This document shows positions 46,323-56,024 of a DNA stretch of 64,000 bases, piece by piece. The DNA comes from Bifidobacterium crudilactis (lineage in GTDB: Bacteria > Actinomycetota > Actinomycetes > Actinomycetales > Bifidobacteriaceae): contig NZ_JHAL01000002.1 in NCBI RefSeq assembly GCF_000738005.1, positions 1,052,634 to 1,116,633 on the forward strand, given 5' to 3'. The notes beneath the pieces are model-generated. The model did not search any database. It saw only the letters and a program-made list of their open reading frames with translations, and was not told where the DNA came from. Position 1 is the first letter of the stretch. Each line of letters begins with the position of its first letter. Both the position numbers and the translations under genes were made by a program.

Positions 46323-46898
46323 ATGACCGACCACAACAATAGCAACCCTTCTGAGCAGCAACAAAACGAGGAGCCGCATGATGGCTCCTCGTCCGACCCT
46401 GCAACACCAGGCAGCGAATCCTCCGGAGATGCGTGGTCCGACTTCGTCGATGCGCATGCCGATGATATTTCGGCTGTGGAGCGTTCGCGTGCTGCCAAGC
46501 GTTTCGAGAAGAGCGCCCGGAAAGCCCAGAAAAAAGCGGCACTGAGTGTGGACGATTTGAAATCGTCGGCGTTTACCAATGCAGGCCGCAGCGGTGGGCC
46601 ACGCGATTTTCAGGGCAGAAGCTGGCTCGACACCGACGATGTCATGGATTCGGATAGCGTCTTCACACCACCAAACCCCAATCTGGGCCATATGCGCCGA
46701 GGGGTGCTGACGTTTTCCGTAATGTGCATTCTGGGTCTGGTCGCTTTCGCAGCCGCCATACTGCTTCCCGCATGGTCGGGTACCATCGGCACCATCGGCG
46801 GCGTCCTGATGCTCATCGGTGGTGTCGGGCTGTTCACACAACTTCGCGGACATGCAAACACCCGCAGCGATCCATATGACGACGGCGCACGTGTATAA
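46323..46898 (+). CDS. Hypothetical protein with two membrane segments
   Basis: A 191-residue protein that I cannot assign. Residues 1-120 are hydrophilic, rich in Ser, Asp, Glu, Asn and Lys, and probably face the cytosol. Two hydrophobic helices follow (about 125-147 and 152-170), joined by PAWSGTIG, and a short charged tail ends the protein. ATG 46323 is assumed; the ribosome site (AAAGTATGGG) is weak. It looks like a member of a Bifidobacterium membrane family of unknown function. It is convergent with trpD across a strong hairpin. Confidence 0.7.
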   Translation: MTDHNNSNPSEQQQNEEPHDGSSSDPATPGSESSGDAWSDFVDAHADDISAVERSRAAKRFEKSARKAQKKAALSVDDLKSSAFTNAGRSGGPRDFQGRSWLDTDDVMDSDSVFTPPNPNLGHMRRGVLTFSVMCILGLVAFAAAILLPAWSGTIGTIGGVLMLIGGVGLFTQLRGHANTRSDPYDDGARV

Positions 46899-46995
46899 CC
46901 GTCCATCTGCCTTCTCGCTCGCCTGAACCCACACATACTCCCGTTGCCCACCGGGTCACCTCTGTAGCTGTGCCGTCGCCATCTGAGGCAAAACG

Positions 46996-47035
46996 GCACG
47001 AGGACCTGCCTCGCGCTGCGTGGCGGTCCTCGTGC
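46996..47035. terminator. Hairpin at the convergent hypothetical protein / trpD junction
   Basis: GCACGAGGACC (46996-47006) pairs perfectly with GGTCCTCGTGC (47025-47035). It lies in the 163-base gap between the two stops, 27 bases beyond the trpD stop. No U tract is seen, so bidirectional termination is inferred from position. Confidence 0.6.
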
Positions 47036-47061
47036 TCAAGACCAGTGTTGGGTGCAGTCTC

Positions 47062-48126
47062 TTATTCGGCAGCTACTTTGGCCTGTGCCGTCGCTATCCA
47101 GCGCTTCAGCAGGTCTTCTGCGGCGCCACTGGCGATTGCCTCCTGTGCCAATGCGTAGGCTTCCTTGAAACGCTCGGTCAGAGAGGCATCTGTGTCGCTG
47201 AGCAGATGACCGTCAGCGACAATGGCCGATGCGGCGTTGAGCAGCGCCGTGCTGCGCGATGGAATGTCCTTGCCCGCCACAAAATCACGCATCACCTGAG
47301 CGTTGAATTCAGGCTCCCCTCCTCTGAGGTCCTCGACTGTGATTCGCGGCAAACCAAGTTCCACAGTGGGGTCGAATGTGCTCTCCGTCACCTCGCCGTT
47401 CTTGACATCCCAAACGGAGACCGGGCCCGTGGGAGCCATCTCGTCAAGGCCTTCAGAAGAGGTGTAGACCAGTCCGCTCTGCCCGTTTCCGGCGAACACC
47501 GAAGCCATCATCGGACTCAGCTTCCTGTCCGCGCAACCGATGGCGACATGGCTCGGGTGTGCCGGATTGGTCAGGGGACCAAGCACATTGAACACCGTGG
47601 GAATGCCCAGTGCCGAGCGCACGGGCCCCACGAAGCGCATGGCCGGATGGAAGGTCTTCGCGAAGGCGAAGGTGATGCCGACCTCGTCGCCGACCTCCCC
47701 GACGGCCTCCGGTTCCAGGTCAAGCGGCAATCCGAGAGATTCCAGGCAATCGGCGGTGCCGCTTTTGCTACTCGCGGCCCTGTTGCCATGCTTCACGATC
47801 CGTACGCCGGCCGCCGCGGCCACCACCGCGCCCATCGTTGAGAGATTGACCGTCGATGCGCCGTCACCGCCTGTGCCGACGATATCGGTGGTCTCCCCTT
47901 CGACGTTCAGGCTTTTCGCGTGGGAGACCATGGCCTTGGCCGCGCCCGCGACCTCTTCGCTGGTCAATCCCAAGGTCTGCATCGCTGCCAATGTCGCACC
48001 GACCGCCACCGGATCGGCATTGCCGTTCATCAGTTCGTCGACAAACCAGTACGATTCATCCGCAGTCAGTGCTTGTCCTTTGACCAAAGTCCTCAGAATA
48101 GCCTTCCATGTGAAGGGCTCACTCAT
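47062..48126 (-). CDS. trpD: Anthranilate phosphoribosyltransferase
   Basis: TrpD joins anthranilate to PRPP in tryptophan synthesis. The signature segments are DIVGTGGDGASTVNLST (the PRPP site with GTGGDG), KHGNRAASSKSGTADCLESL, PAMRFVGPVRSALGIPTVFN and LGPLTNPA. The conserved Glu/Asp metal site (GLDEMAPTG) is present. ATG 48126 follows AGGAGG. Length 354 is normal. No other trp gene is nearby; the gene stands alone between convergent and same-strand neighbours, as is common in bifidobacteria. The gap of 188 bases to secA contains a hairpin. Confidence 0.95.
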   Translation of the reverse strand: MSEPFTWKAILRTLVKGQALTADESYWFVDELMNGNADPVAVGATLAAMQTLGLTSEEVAGAAKAMVSHAKSLNVEGETTDIVGTGGDGASTVNLSTMGAVVAAAAGVRIVKHGNRAASSKSGTADCLESLGLPLDLEPEAVGEVGDEVGITFAFAKTFHPAMRFVGPVRSALGIPTVFNVLGPLTNPAHPSHVAIGCADRKLSPMMASVFAGNGQSGLVYTSSEGLDEMAPTGPVSVWDVKNGEVTESTFDPTVELGLPRITVEDLRGGEPEFNAQVMRDFVAGKDIPSRSTALLNAASAIVADGHLLSDTDASLTERFKEAYALAQEAIASGAAEDLLKRWIATAQAKVAAE

Positions 48127-48240
48127 TATTCCTCCTAGAGACCGCGAATATTGTTGATACTCACAACGGTTGTGTATCCGATGACATTCTAGTGCCTCCG
48201 CATTACCGGAAGCGCTGCTCCTCTGACCGGCTATATGACG

Positions 48241-48282
48241 GACCGGCCACCACAGCAAGTTTCAAGGCTGTGATGGCCGGTC
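48241..48282 (-). terminator. Hairpin downstream of secA
   Basis: GACCGGCCACCACAGC (48241-48256) pairs with GCTGTGATGGCCGGTC (48267-48282), 16 positions with one mismatch. It lies 33 bases after the secA stop and probably ends its transcript before trpD. No U run follows on the minus strand. Confidence 0.65.
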
Positions 48283-48314
48283 TGAATAGTGCAGGACAGT
48301 GCAGGAACCTATGA

Positions 48315-51236
48315 TTACTCGTTCTGTCCGTGGCACATCTTGTATTTACGACCCGAACCGCAGGGGCAGGGCGCATTACGCGATGTTCCCGGGAACGTAC
48401 GCCCGTCCGACCATGGGGTGCGCAGCGCTTCCTCCTTGGGACGCTTGCTTGCAGGAATCTTCTGCTCAGCGTGGCTGAGCGGTTCAGGGCCTACGATGCC
48501 TTTCGGCTCTGACGCCTTTTTCTCGCCCTCACTGTTTGCTTCTTCAGCGGTGACGACGCTTTCGGCATCGTCATCCGCATCATCGGCTTCGCTATCGGGA
48601 TCCGACGGAGCCTTGAAGGTCAGCTTCTCGCCATCCGCGTCGGATGATATGACTTCACCCTCACCAAGGCTTTCACGTGCCTGATCGACGGCGGCATCCT
48701 CATCGCTTTCGGATTCCAGATCCTCCGTCTTTGCGATTTGCTCGATGTCGACGTTGAACAGCAGCTGGATGCTCTCCTCTTTGATCGCCTCGATCATCGA
48801 GTTGTACATCTGATAGCCTTCTCGCTGGTATTCCACCAGAGGGTCGCGCTGTCCCATACCGCGCAGACCGATGCCGTCCTTGAGATAATCCATCTCGTAC
48901 AGATGCTCACGCCACTTGCGGTCCAGAACCGCCAGCACCACACGCCGCTCTAGCTGACGCATGCCCTCGGAGCCCAGAGCGTCTTCACGAGCCTTGTACT
49001 GCTCCTTCGCATCGTCGACGACGAGTTCACGAAGACGGTCAGCCGCCTTGTCTCCCTTGAGATCCGCGACCGCAGTTTTGGCTTCGTCCTGCTCGATGCC
49101 GATCGGGTAGATGGAGGACAGCGCCTTCCACAGCCCCTCGTAATCCCAGGCGGAAGGCTTGTCGGAACCCTTATTCGCTCCACGAATATAGGAAGACGCG
49201 ATATCCGAGATGAAACGCTCGATGTCATCGTGGATGTCTTCGCCCTGCAGCACGGCCTGACGCTCCTGATAAATCACCTTGCGCTGCTTGTTCATCACAT
49301 CGTCATATTTCAGGACGTTCTTACGAATCTCGAAGTTTCGTGACTCGACGGCCTTCTGCGCATTGCGCACGCCCTTGGAGACGCTCTTCGATTCGATGGG
49401 CTCGCCTTCAGGCAGTCCCTTCGACATCACTCGTGCGACCAACTGCGTGTTGAACAGACGCATCAGGTCGTCTTCGAGGCTGAGGTAGAAACGTGACTCG
49501 CCGGGATCTCCCTGACGGCCCGAACGTCCCCTCAACTGATTGTCAATACGTCGGGACTCGTGGCGTTCGGTGCCGAGCACGTACAATCCGCCGAGTTTGA
49601 CGACTTCCTCGTGTTCGTCCTTGACCTGTTCCTTCACTGCCTCCAGTGTTTCAGGCCACAGTCTCTCATACTCTTCCGGTGTGTCCTCGGCCGAATAGCC
49701 TTCCGCACGGAGCTTCTGGTCAGCCAGGAACTCGGTGTTGCCGCCGAGCATGATATCGGTTCCTCGACCGGCCATGTTCGTGGCGACGGTAACCGCGTCC
49801 TTTCGTCCTGCGACGGCGACGACCGAGGCTTCCTTCTCATGCTGCTTCGCATTGAGCACCTGATGCGGTATCTCGGCGACGTCAAGCAGAGTCGACACCA
49901 CTTCCGATGATTCCACGGATGCGGTTCCGAGCAGCACAGGCTGCCCAGTGGCGTGACGCTTGGCGACATCCTTGACGATCGCGGTCAGCTTCTCCTTCTT
50001 GGTGCGGAAGATCAGATCGTCCTGATCCTTGCGGACCATGGCGCGATTGGTGGGGATCGGCAGCACACCCAGCTTGTAGGTGCCCATGAACTCGGCCGCT
50101 TCGGTTTCTGCGGTACCGGTCATGCCCGAGAGCTTGTCGTACATACGGAAGTAGTTCTGCAAGGTAATGGTCGCAAAGGTCTGGTTCTCCGCCTTGACCT
50201 CGACGCCTTCCTTCGCCTCGATGGCCTGATGCAGACCTTCGTTGTAACGACGCCCCGACAGGATACGGCCCGTGTGCTCATCGACGATCAGCACCTCCCC
50301 GCCTTGCACCACGTAATCGCGGTCCCGGAGGAAGAGTTCTTTGGCCTTGATGGCATTGTTGAGATAACCGATAAGCGCGGTGTTGCCCGGTTCGTACAGG
50401 TTGTCGATGCCGAGGTAGTCCTCGATCTTGTTGATACCCGAATCGAGTATGCCGACGACCTTCTTCTTCTCATCGACCTCGTAATCATCATCGCGTGTCA
50501 GCTTCGGCACCAGCCGCGCGAATTGACGGTACCAGCGGGTGACATCACCCTCAGCCGGGCCTGAGATAATCAGCGGCGTGCGGGCTTCGTCGATAAGGAT
50601 GGAATCGACCTCATCAACGATGGCGAAGTTATGTCCGCGCTGCACGAGCTCGGATTTCTCCCAAGCCATGTTGTCTCGCAGATAGTCGAAACCGAATTCG
50701 TTGTTCGTGCCGTAGGTGATGTCGGCCTGGTACTGCTTGCGGCGCTCCTGCGGCTTCTGATCGGTGACGATGCAACCTACGGTCATACCGAGGAATCGGA
50801 AGATGCGGCCCATCAGCTCGGACTGGTAGCTCGCCAGGTAGTCGTTGACGGTGACGACATGGACGCCCTTGCCGCTCAGAGCATTGAGATAGCTCGGCAG
50901 CGTGGCCACCAGGGTCTTGCCTTCACCGGTTTTCATCTCGGCGATATTGCCCCAATGCAGTGCGGCGCCACCCATGAGCTGAACATCGAAATGACGCTGC
51001 CCCAGCGTCCTTCTGGATACCTCGCGGACTGTGGCGAAAGCCTCGGGCATAATCGAATCGAGGGATTCACCCTTGTCTATGCGCTTCCTGAATTTGGGAG
51101 TCTGAGCTTTCAGCTCTTCATCGCTCATCGCCTTGATGTCATCTTCCAAAGCATTGACCGCAGTGGCCACGCCTTGGAGCTTACGAAGCTGGTGCCCTTC
51201 GCCGATACGGAGGACTTTATCCAGGATTGCTACCAC
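48315..51236 (-). CDS. secA: Protein translocase ATPase SecA
   Basis: SecA drives export of unfolded proteins through SecYEG. NBD1 motifs are [14 protein letters not shown] (Walker A) and [18 protein letters not shown] (Walker B). [19 protein letters not shown] sequence is present (seen as [14 protein letters not shown]), as is NBD2 with [16 protein letters not shown] and [21 protein letters not shown] long acidic linker follows, and the C-terminus keeps the SEC-C zinc motif [14 protein letters not shown]. Length 973 is normal for actinobacterial SecA1. GTG 51236 is taken because AGGGAGC lies upstream. It is transcribed after hpf with a strong hairpin between. Confidence 0.97.
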   Translation of the reverse strand: MVAILDKVLRIGEGHQLRKLQGVATAVNALEDDIKAMSDEELKAQTPKFRKRIDKGESLDSIMPEAFATVREVSRRTLGQRHFDVQLMGGAALHWGNIAEMKTGEGKTLVATLPSYLNALSGKGVHVVTVNDYLASYQSELMGRIFRFLGMTVGCIVTDQKPQERRKQYQADITYGTNNEFGFDYLRDNMAWEKSELVQRGHNFAIVDEVDSILIDEARTPLIISGPAEGDVTRWYRQFARLVPKLTRDDDYEVDEKKKVVGILDSGINKIEDYLGIDNLYEPGNTALIGYLNNAIKAKELFLRDRDYVVQGGEVLIVDEHTGRILSGRRYNEGLHQAIEAKEGVEVKAENQTFATITLQNYFRMYDKLSGMTGTAETEAAEFMGTYKLGVLPIPTNRAMVRKDQDDLIFRTKKEKLTAIVKDVAKRHATGQPVLLGTASVESSEVVSTLLDVAEIPHQVLNAKQHEKEASVVAVAGRKDAVTVATNMAGRGTDIMLGGNTEFLADQKLRAEGYSAEDTPEEYERLWPETLEAVKEQVKDEHEEVVKLGGLYVLGTERHESRRIDNQLRGRSGRQGDPGESRFYLSLEDDLMRLFNTQLVARVMSKGLPEGEPIESKSVSKGVRNAQKAVESRNFEIRKNVLKYDDVMNKQRKVIYQERQAVLQGEDIHDDIERFISDIASSYIRGANKGSDKPSAWDYEGLWKALSSIYPIGIEQDEAKTAVADLKGDKAADRLRELVVDDAKEQYKAREDALGSEGMRQLERRVVLAVLDRKWREHLYEMDYLKDGIGLRGMGQRDPLVEYQREGYQMYNSMIEAIKEESIQLLFNVDIEQIAKTEDLESESDEDAAVDQARESLGEGEVISSDADGEKLTFKAPSDPDSEADDADDDAESVVTAEEANSEGEKKASEPKGIVGPEPLSHAEQKIPASKRPKEEALRTPWSDGRTFPGTSRNAPCPCGSGRKYKMCHGQNE

Positions 51237-51387
51237 GTTTCGCTCCCTAATATGCTACCTATTACACAGGCATCGCCCGACGACCTAGCGTCAGGCACAA
51301 ACTTCGTTCATAATACTCGAATGCAGGGATTTACACTACTCGCGCACGCCTGACCGACATACCCTTTATGCGGGGTGAACAAGGAAG

Positions 51388-51423
51388 CGGGTCGCATCCG
51401 CTTTGCCACTCGGATGCGACCCG
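51388..51423. terminator. Strong hairpin between hpf and secA
   Basis: CGGGTCGCATCCG (51388-51400) pairs perfectly with CGGATGCGACCCG (51411-51423). A second short stem, CTCGCC/GGCGAG (51434-51461), lies closer to the hpf stop. Between 51237 and 51478 there is no gene; the hairpins probably end the hpf transcript. Confidence 0.7.
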
Positions 51424-51478
51424 CCGATTCATGCTCGCCGTAGTGGTTTTACCCTGGCGAGAATCGTACTAGGAGATA

Positions 51479-52141
51479 TCAGGCCTTGACATTCTCAGGG
51501 GTATCGATTTCGAAGACACCGTAGCTCCAACCATGACGGTGATAGACCACGGAAGGACGTCCTGTCTCCTTGTTGACGAACAGGAAGAAATCATGACCGA
51601 TCAATTCCATCTCATACAAGGCCTCGTCAATGCTCATCGGCTCTGCAAGATGAAGCTTTCGACGAATGACGATCGGTGTGTCCCCAACTTGCACTTCCAC
51701 TGATTCGCCCGGTGCCAATTCGCTGGCCACGGCAGCCTCGGGGCTGTTATTCGGTTCTTCATCCTCCGTGGACTCTTCCTGAACGGACGGCAGCACGGCT
51801 CCCATATCCACCGGGACGGGATTGAGATACCCCCTCCTGTGATCCTTGCGACGGTCGCGTGCCCTACGCAGACGCAGGGTGAGCTTGTCCAAAGCCATGT
51901 CCAAGGCACTGAACTCATCGGTGCTTGATGCCTCCGCCCGAACCACGGTACGTCCTGCAATCACCGTAATCTCGACTCGCTTGGCGGTATCGGCCTGGCG
52001 CGGATTGCCCTCGTGAGTCAGCACAATCTGTGCGCGTTGGGCATCCGGCGCAATGGCGGTCACACGATTCATCTTGGTGTCCACCACGTCACGGAACCTC
52101 TGCTTGATTTGCGTGTGGCGACCTGTTACGACGTTCTCCAT
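51479..52141 (-). CDS. hpf: Long-form ribosome hibernation promoting factor
   Basis: HPF binds the 30S decoding region and makes ribosome dimers in stationary phase. The N-terminal domain (about 1-100) has VVTGRHTQIKQRFRDVVDTK, AEASSTDEFSALDMALDKLT and a basic loop, as in the RaiA/YfiA fold. A Ser/Glu-rich linker (about 105-150) leads to the C-terminal dimerization domain: VIRRKLHLAEPMSIDEALYE, MELIGHDFFLFVNKETGRPS and VVYHRHGWSYGVFEI. Length 220 is that of long HPF. The first strand after the ATG (ENVV) is slightly atypical. It shares a gap of about 190 bases with rnpB, which is divergent. Confidence 0.93.
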   Translation of the reverse strand: MENVVTGRHTQIKQRFRDVVDTKMNRVTAIAPDAQRAQIVLTHEGNPRQADTAKRVEITVIAGRTVVRAEASSTDEFSALDMALDKLTLRLRRARDRRKDHRRGYLNPVPVDMGAVLPSVQEESTEDEEPNNSPEAAVASELAPGESVEVQVGDTPIVIRRKLHLAEPMSIDEALYEMELIGHDFFLFVNKETGRPSVVYHRHGWSYGVFEIDTPENVKA

Positions 52142-52350
52142 GTGAACCTCCTTGGATCAAGCGGCTGAGCCGCTGTGTGCGATGAGCGGCATCTTCACCG
52201 CTCGGGTATCTCATATTGTAACCGACCGATGCACGACATCCGCGAAGGCTAAGCCAATAACGAGAACATTCACGAGCCTTGCTCGTCACACTTGAAAGCG
52301 CGGCTTCACTCCGTGTGCCCCGTGACAAAAACTGCTAAAGTCAATTGTTT

Positions 52351-52738
52351 GAGACCTCTTGATGGCCGCGGTGTTGCCGGATTTCCGCGTAGCGGTTACC
52401 GGCATCACTGAGGAACTTCCGGGCTCCACAGAGCACGATGGCGGATAACGTCCGCCCAGGGCGACCTGAGAGATAGCGCAGCAGAGAACAGACCGCCTGC
52501 AGTGCAATGGCGACATCGCATTGCAGGTAAGGGTGAAACGGCGGTGTAAGAGACCACCGGGCCGCTGGTAACAGTAGGCCGCATGGCAAGCCTCATCGGG
52601 AGCAAGGCCAAGCAGAAGGCGTTAAGGGCTGCTCGCCCGTGCCTTCGGGTAGGCTGCTAGAGCTTGCTGGCAACAGCAAGTCGAGATGGATGGTCATCCG
52701 TTCGCAAGAACGACAGAACCCGGGGTAGAAGAGGTCTC
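52351..52738 (+). ncRNA. rnpB: RNase P RNA, bacterial class A
   Basis: The catalytic RNA that matures the 5' ends of tRNAs. P1 is GAGACCTCTT (52351-52360) with AAGAGGTCTC (52729-52738). Conserved cores are GAGGAACTTCCGGGCTCCAC (CR-I), GCACGATGGCGGATAACG, AGAGAACAGACCGCC, GGGTGAAACGGCGGTGTAAG with AGACCACC, and ACAGAACCCGG near the 3' end (CR-V). A TAAAGT at 52336-52341 fits a -10 hexamer; the -35 is weak. Length of about 388 bases is normal. The ends are set by P1 pairing and may be off by a few bases. Confidence 0.95.
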
Positions 52739-52760
52739 ACTCACACTTACAGCTCATTCT

Positions 52761-52782
52761 GCACAGCGGAGCGAAACTGTGC
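52761..52782 (+). terminator. Small hairpin after rnpB
   Basis: GCACAG (52761-52766) pairs with CTGTGC (52777-52782), 23 bases after the mature 3' end of rnpB and two bases before the family A element. It may serve as terminator or processing signal. Confidence 0.4.
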
Positions 52783-52784
52783 CG

Positions 52785-52855
52785 GATAACTGCACTACAA
52801 GGACAGCTTTTCGGAGAAATTATTACCACATTGCTGTCCTTGTAGTGCAGTTATC
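52785..52855. repeat. Family A 71-bp palindromic element, copy 5
   Basis: Perfect 23-bp arms starting GATAACTGCACTACAAGG, with loop TTTTCGGAGAAATTATTACC plus ACATT. It lies between rnpB (+) and recX (-), so it too is at a convergent junction, although the upstream gene makes RNA only. The stem centre ACAA/TTGT is shared with copy 1. Confidence 0.9.
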
Positions 52856-52942
52856 TTATTGCACCCTTACACGCCATAGTGTGATGAGCCGGTTATACGC
52901 ACCCTTTGCCGAATGCCGAATCCGCCTGTATCGCAGCGCTCA

Positions 52943-53545
52943 TCAGTCGAACACGTCGGCGAACACCTGTCGGAGTGTGTCAGGACTGTGGCCTTTTCTG
53001 CCTCCAGCACTCCAGAACCGTCTCATCCGGACCTTGCGTTCCATCCCCTGCGTTCTTCGCGCCACCGATCGGCCGAGAGCATACGCCGCATCGACGAACT
53101 GACCTTGTTGAGCGGCCTCCTCAATCAGCCGTGATGACACCACGGAATCAACGCCTTTGCGCGACATCTCCATCCTCACGCCACGTTCGCCCATATCGCG
53201 CTGCAAACAGTACCTCAACAGAGCTTCGGCATACGATTCGTCGTCGAGCAGACCCAATTCCTGAAGACGCTGAATGACCTCGGCGATAAGAACGTCATCA
53301 AAATCCTTGCGCTGGAGACGTTTGGCCAAATCGGCCGACGACCTTGGCGCAGCGTCCAAGGAACGCAGCGCCGCTTCCTTGCACTCTTCGAAACATTCCT
53401 GCTCCACCGGAGACCTGTTATCAGCTTCCCGCTGGGTACTCTGCGGCATCGTCGTTGTACCGTCACGCTGACAATCACTCGAGGAGTCATGTGCGAACTC
53501 GGTCGGCATCTGTACCTTGCTGAGAAATTCGTCAGCGGAAATCAT
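52943..53545 (-). CDS. recX: Regulatory protein RecX
   Basis: RecX binds RecA filaments and limits recombinase activity. The first 50 residues are low-complexity and not conserved. The RecX domain follows with three-helix repeats: AALRSLDAAPRSSADLAKRL, IQRLQELGLLDDESYAEALL and RYCLQRDMGERGVRMEMSRK, ending in RRRFWSAGGRKGHSPDTL-like sequence (seen as MRRFWSAGGRKGHSPDTL). Length 200 is normal. It begins 45 bases after the recA stop on the same strand, so recA-recX form an operon under the LexA box. Confidence 0.92.
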   Translation of the reverse strand: MISADEFLSKVQMPTEFAHDSSSDCQRDGTTTMPQSTQREADNRSPVEQECFEECKEAALRSLDAAPRSSADLAKRLQRKDFDDVLIAEVIQRLQELGLLDDESYAEALLRYCLQRDMGERGVRMEMSRKGVDSVVSSRLIEEAAQQGQFVDAAYALGRSVARRTQGMERKVRMRRFWSAGGRKGHSPDTLRQVFADVFD

Positions 53546-53590
53546 GCGCGCTCACTCTGCTGTTGCGCAGAATCGCCATTCTCATCCTCG

Positions 53591-54760
53591 TCACTTGGCG
53601 GATGCATCTGCCGATTCGACCCCTGCGGCGGCATCATTGTCGTGCGGTCCATCAGTGCCGTTGTTCCCGCCGTCCCCTGCATTCTTGTCTCCGGAGGCAT
53701 CCTCGCTGTCCTCAGGACGCGGGATGAGACCGAACTCCATTTTGACTCTGTTCTCGATTTCACTGGTCAATTCGGCGTTGTCCTTGAGGAACTGGCGGAC
53801 ATTTTCACGTCCTTGCCCCAGTTGGTCACCATCATAGGTAAACCACGAGCCCGACTTCTTGACGATGTTGGTCTGCAACGCCATATCGAGAATCGAGCCT
53901 TCGCGTGAGATGCCCTCTCCGTACAGCATATCGAATTCCGCGGATTTGAATGGCGGGGCCATTTTGTTTTTGACGACTTTGACTCTGGTGCGGTTGCCGA
54001 CCGCCTCATCACCGTTCTTCAAAGTCTGAATCCTACGTATGTCCAGTCGGACGGAGGAATAGAATTTCAGGGCCTTGCCACCCGTCGTGGTTTCCGGGCT
54101 TCCGAAGAATACGCCGATTTTCTCACGCAACTGGTTGATGAAAATCGCCGTGGTATTCGCCTGTGCCAATGCACCGGTCATCTTCCTCAGAGCCTGACTC
54201 ATCAAGCGGGCTTGCAGACCGACATGGCTGTCGCCCATATCGCCTTCGATTTCCGCCTTCGGCACCAGAGCCGCAACCGAGTCGATGACGATGATGTCCA
54301 AAGCACCCGAACGGATCAGCATATCCGCTATCTCCAACGCCTGCTCGCCATTGTCGGGCTGTGAGATTATCAGCGAATCGGTATCGACGCCTAGCTTACG
54401 GGCATATTCAGGATCGAGTGCATGCTCGGCGTCGATGAAGGCCGCTACCCCGCCGTTTCGCTGAGCGTTGGCCACCGCATGCAACGTAAGTGTGGTCTTG
54501 CCGGAAGATTCGGGGCCGTAGATTTCGACGACCCTGCCTCGAGGCAGTCCCCCGATGCCAAGCGCCATATCCAATGCCAGAGAGCCTGTGGAAATCACTT
54601 CGACATTCTGCACCGGTCTGTCGCCCAAACGCATTGCGGAGCCTTTGCCGAAATTCTTTTCCACCTGGGCAAGCGCCGTATCCAGCGCCGCCTGGCGACG
54701 CGACTGCGTATCGTTCTCAGAGGATTTCTTCGATGCGCGGGCGCTTGTATGTTGTGCCAT
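53591..54760 (-). CDS. recA: Recombinase A
   Basis: The strand-exchange ATPase that also triggers LexA self-cleavage. Visible are [20 protein letters not shown] (Walker A), [39 protein letters not shown] (Walker B), loop L1 and L2 regions [15 protein letters not shown] and [20 protein letters not shown]. The C-terminal tail (about 40 residues) is acidic and Gly/Asp-rich. Length 389. The frame begins at ATG 54760 with AGGAGAGG upstream. A perfect LexA box lies 154 bases upstream. Confidence 0.98.
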   Translation of the reverse strand: MAQHTSARASKKSSENDTQSRRQAALDTALAQVEKNFGKGSAMRLGDRPVQNVEVISTGSLALDMALGIGGLPRGRVVEIYGPESSGKTTLTLHAVANAQRNGGVAAFIDAEHALDPEYARKLGVDTDSLIISQPDNGEQALEIADMLIRSGALDIIVIDSVAALVPKAEIEGDMGDSHVGLQARLMSQALRKMTGALAQANTTAIFINQLREKIGVFFGSPETTTGGKALKFYSSVRLDIRRIQTLKNGDEAVGNRTRVKVVKNKMAPPFKSAEFDMLYGEGISREGSILDMALQTNIVKKSGSWFTYDGDQLGQGRENVRQFLKDNAELTSEIENRVKMEFGLIPRPEDSEDASGDKNAGDGGNNGTDGPHDNDAAAGVESADASAK

Positions 54761-54913
54761 CTGGCCTCTCCTTGTGTTCTAAGCTGTTTTCCTGCTGCGA
54801 CAGTAACACCATAGAACCGTATTCAGGCACATGAACACTTCCACAAGCAATGTGGTCGAATGTGCGCCTGACTGTCGAGCAGTGAGTAACTGAGCTGCGT
54901 GGACGACTATACC

Positions 54914-54927
54914 CGAACATTTGTTCG
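54914..54927. promoter_or_regulatory. LexA (SOS) box upstream of recA
   Basis: CGAACATTTGTTCG is a perfect match to the actinobacterial SOS pattern CGAAC-N4-GTTCG. It lies in the 230-base gap between recA and the DUF3046 gene, both on the minus strand, 154 bases before the recA start. It predicts SOS induction of recA-recX. Confidence 0.85.
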
Positions 54928-54990
54928 AATACAAATACGCCAAGTCGGCGATATGAACGACCTTGAACTCGGCGAACCGTAAGAATGCCT

Positions 54991-55224
54991 TTACCTGGCA
55001 GGCATAGGAGGGGCATTATGGTCTTTGCCCCAACGTCTCGAATCGGGTATATCCATCTGATCGCACAGCACGTTCCACACCGTACGAGGCTCGACACCCG
55101 ATTCCAACGCCTCTACAACCGTAAGGGAGTCCAGTTCATGCAACTGCTGGTCCTTGGAAAGACTTCGCCCGTAGCTGCGCCCGAAAACCTCTTCGAGCAA
55201 TTCCCAGAACTCCCGTTCCCTCAA
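54991..55224 (-). CDS. DUF3046 small protein
   Basis: A protein of about 77 residues from an actinobacterial family of unknown function that is commonly encoded next to recA. The family pattern is visible: REREFWELLEEVFGRSYGRS, LHELDSLTVVEALESGVEPR and VWNVLCDQMDIPDSRRW. The start is uncertain: TTG 55224 has GAAGGGG about nine bases upstream, while an earlier TTG at 55233 is too close to that site. It lies between clgR and recA on the same strand. Confidence 0.85.
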   Translation of the reverse strand: MREREFWELLEEVFGRSYGRSLSKDQQLHELDSLTVVEALESGVEPRTVWNVLCDQMDIPDSRRWGKDHNAPPMPAR

Positions 55225-55342
55225 CGACCACAACCCCTTCGATTAGCTGAACACACATCCTCTGCACCGTCACCGGTCCTAATACCACTGACACGGCGTG
55301 TAAGCATAACTATCAATGAGAATCCTCGCGAATCCTCTCGAA

Positions 55343-55867
55343 TCAATCCTGCAGGGACTCTATATAGTCCGCAACCATCCGCAGCATCTGGGAGACGCTG
55401 ACACCGAGTGCCTCGGCTATCGAACTGAGCAGTTCCGAACTGGCTTCCTTCTGCCCACGCTCTACCTCTGAGAGGTATCCGAGCGACACTCCGGCATTCT
55501 CGCTGACCTCGCGAAGGGTCTTGTGATCCTTGCTACGGAGATCGCGCAACACATGTCCGATGGCCTCCCGCAAGGATACCTGATGCGTTCCCGCATAGGC
55601 GTCATCCGCCGTACCTGCGGCCGCGGCCACGGAGCGGACGTCACCGCCTTCTTCCTTCATCCACATACGTGCGAGCGCCGCCTGACGCTCATCCTTGGCT
55701 TTCTTAGCCGCTCTTGCCCTCAGTACCTGCTGTTGTGCGAATACGACCGCACGACGCTGGGCTGGGGTCAAATCCCTGACTCGGGCCGCTCCCTCACGTA
55801 CTGCATTCGACTGCAGCTCGAAGGAATCCTCGGTGTGTCGCAACACTGTCTGATTATCTGTCATCAC
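55343..55867 (-). CDS. clgR: ClgR-like helix-turn-helix regulator
   Basis: An XRE-type regulator of 174 residues. The HTH in the C-terminal half reads [20 protein letters not shown], then [20 protein letters not shown] and [20 protein letters not shown], as in ClgR of actinobacteria, which controls clp protease genes. The first 85 residues are Ala/Arg-rich. AAGGGG lies before ATG 55867, with a second ATG in the next codon. It is followed by DUF3046 and recA on the same strand, a common actinobacterial order. Target genes are not in this window. Confidence 0.85.
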   Translation of the reverse strand: MMTDNQTVLRHTEDSFELQSNAVREGAARVRDLTPAQRRAVVFAQQQVLRARAAKKAKDERQAALARMWMKEEGGDVRSVAAAAGTADDAYAGTHQVSLREAIGHVLRDLRSKDHKTLREVSENAGVSLGYLSEVERGQKEASSELLSSIAEALGVSVSQMLRMVADYIESLQD

Positions 55868-56024
55868 GTGCCCCTTTCATACCGCCTGAAGCTGTTTCTG
55901 TAACCTTCATCTTGCACAACAACGCCCAGCGCGAAATATTCCTCAAAGCGTACGTAAACTAACAAAATGTGAGGGAGCTCACAGGAAAGCCCGAAACAGT
56001 GCTCGGAGGTGCCAAAAACCGGAA

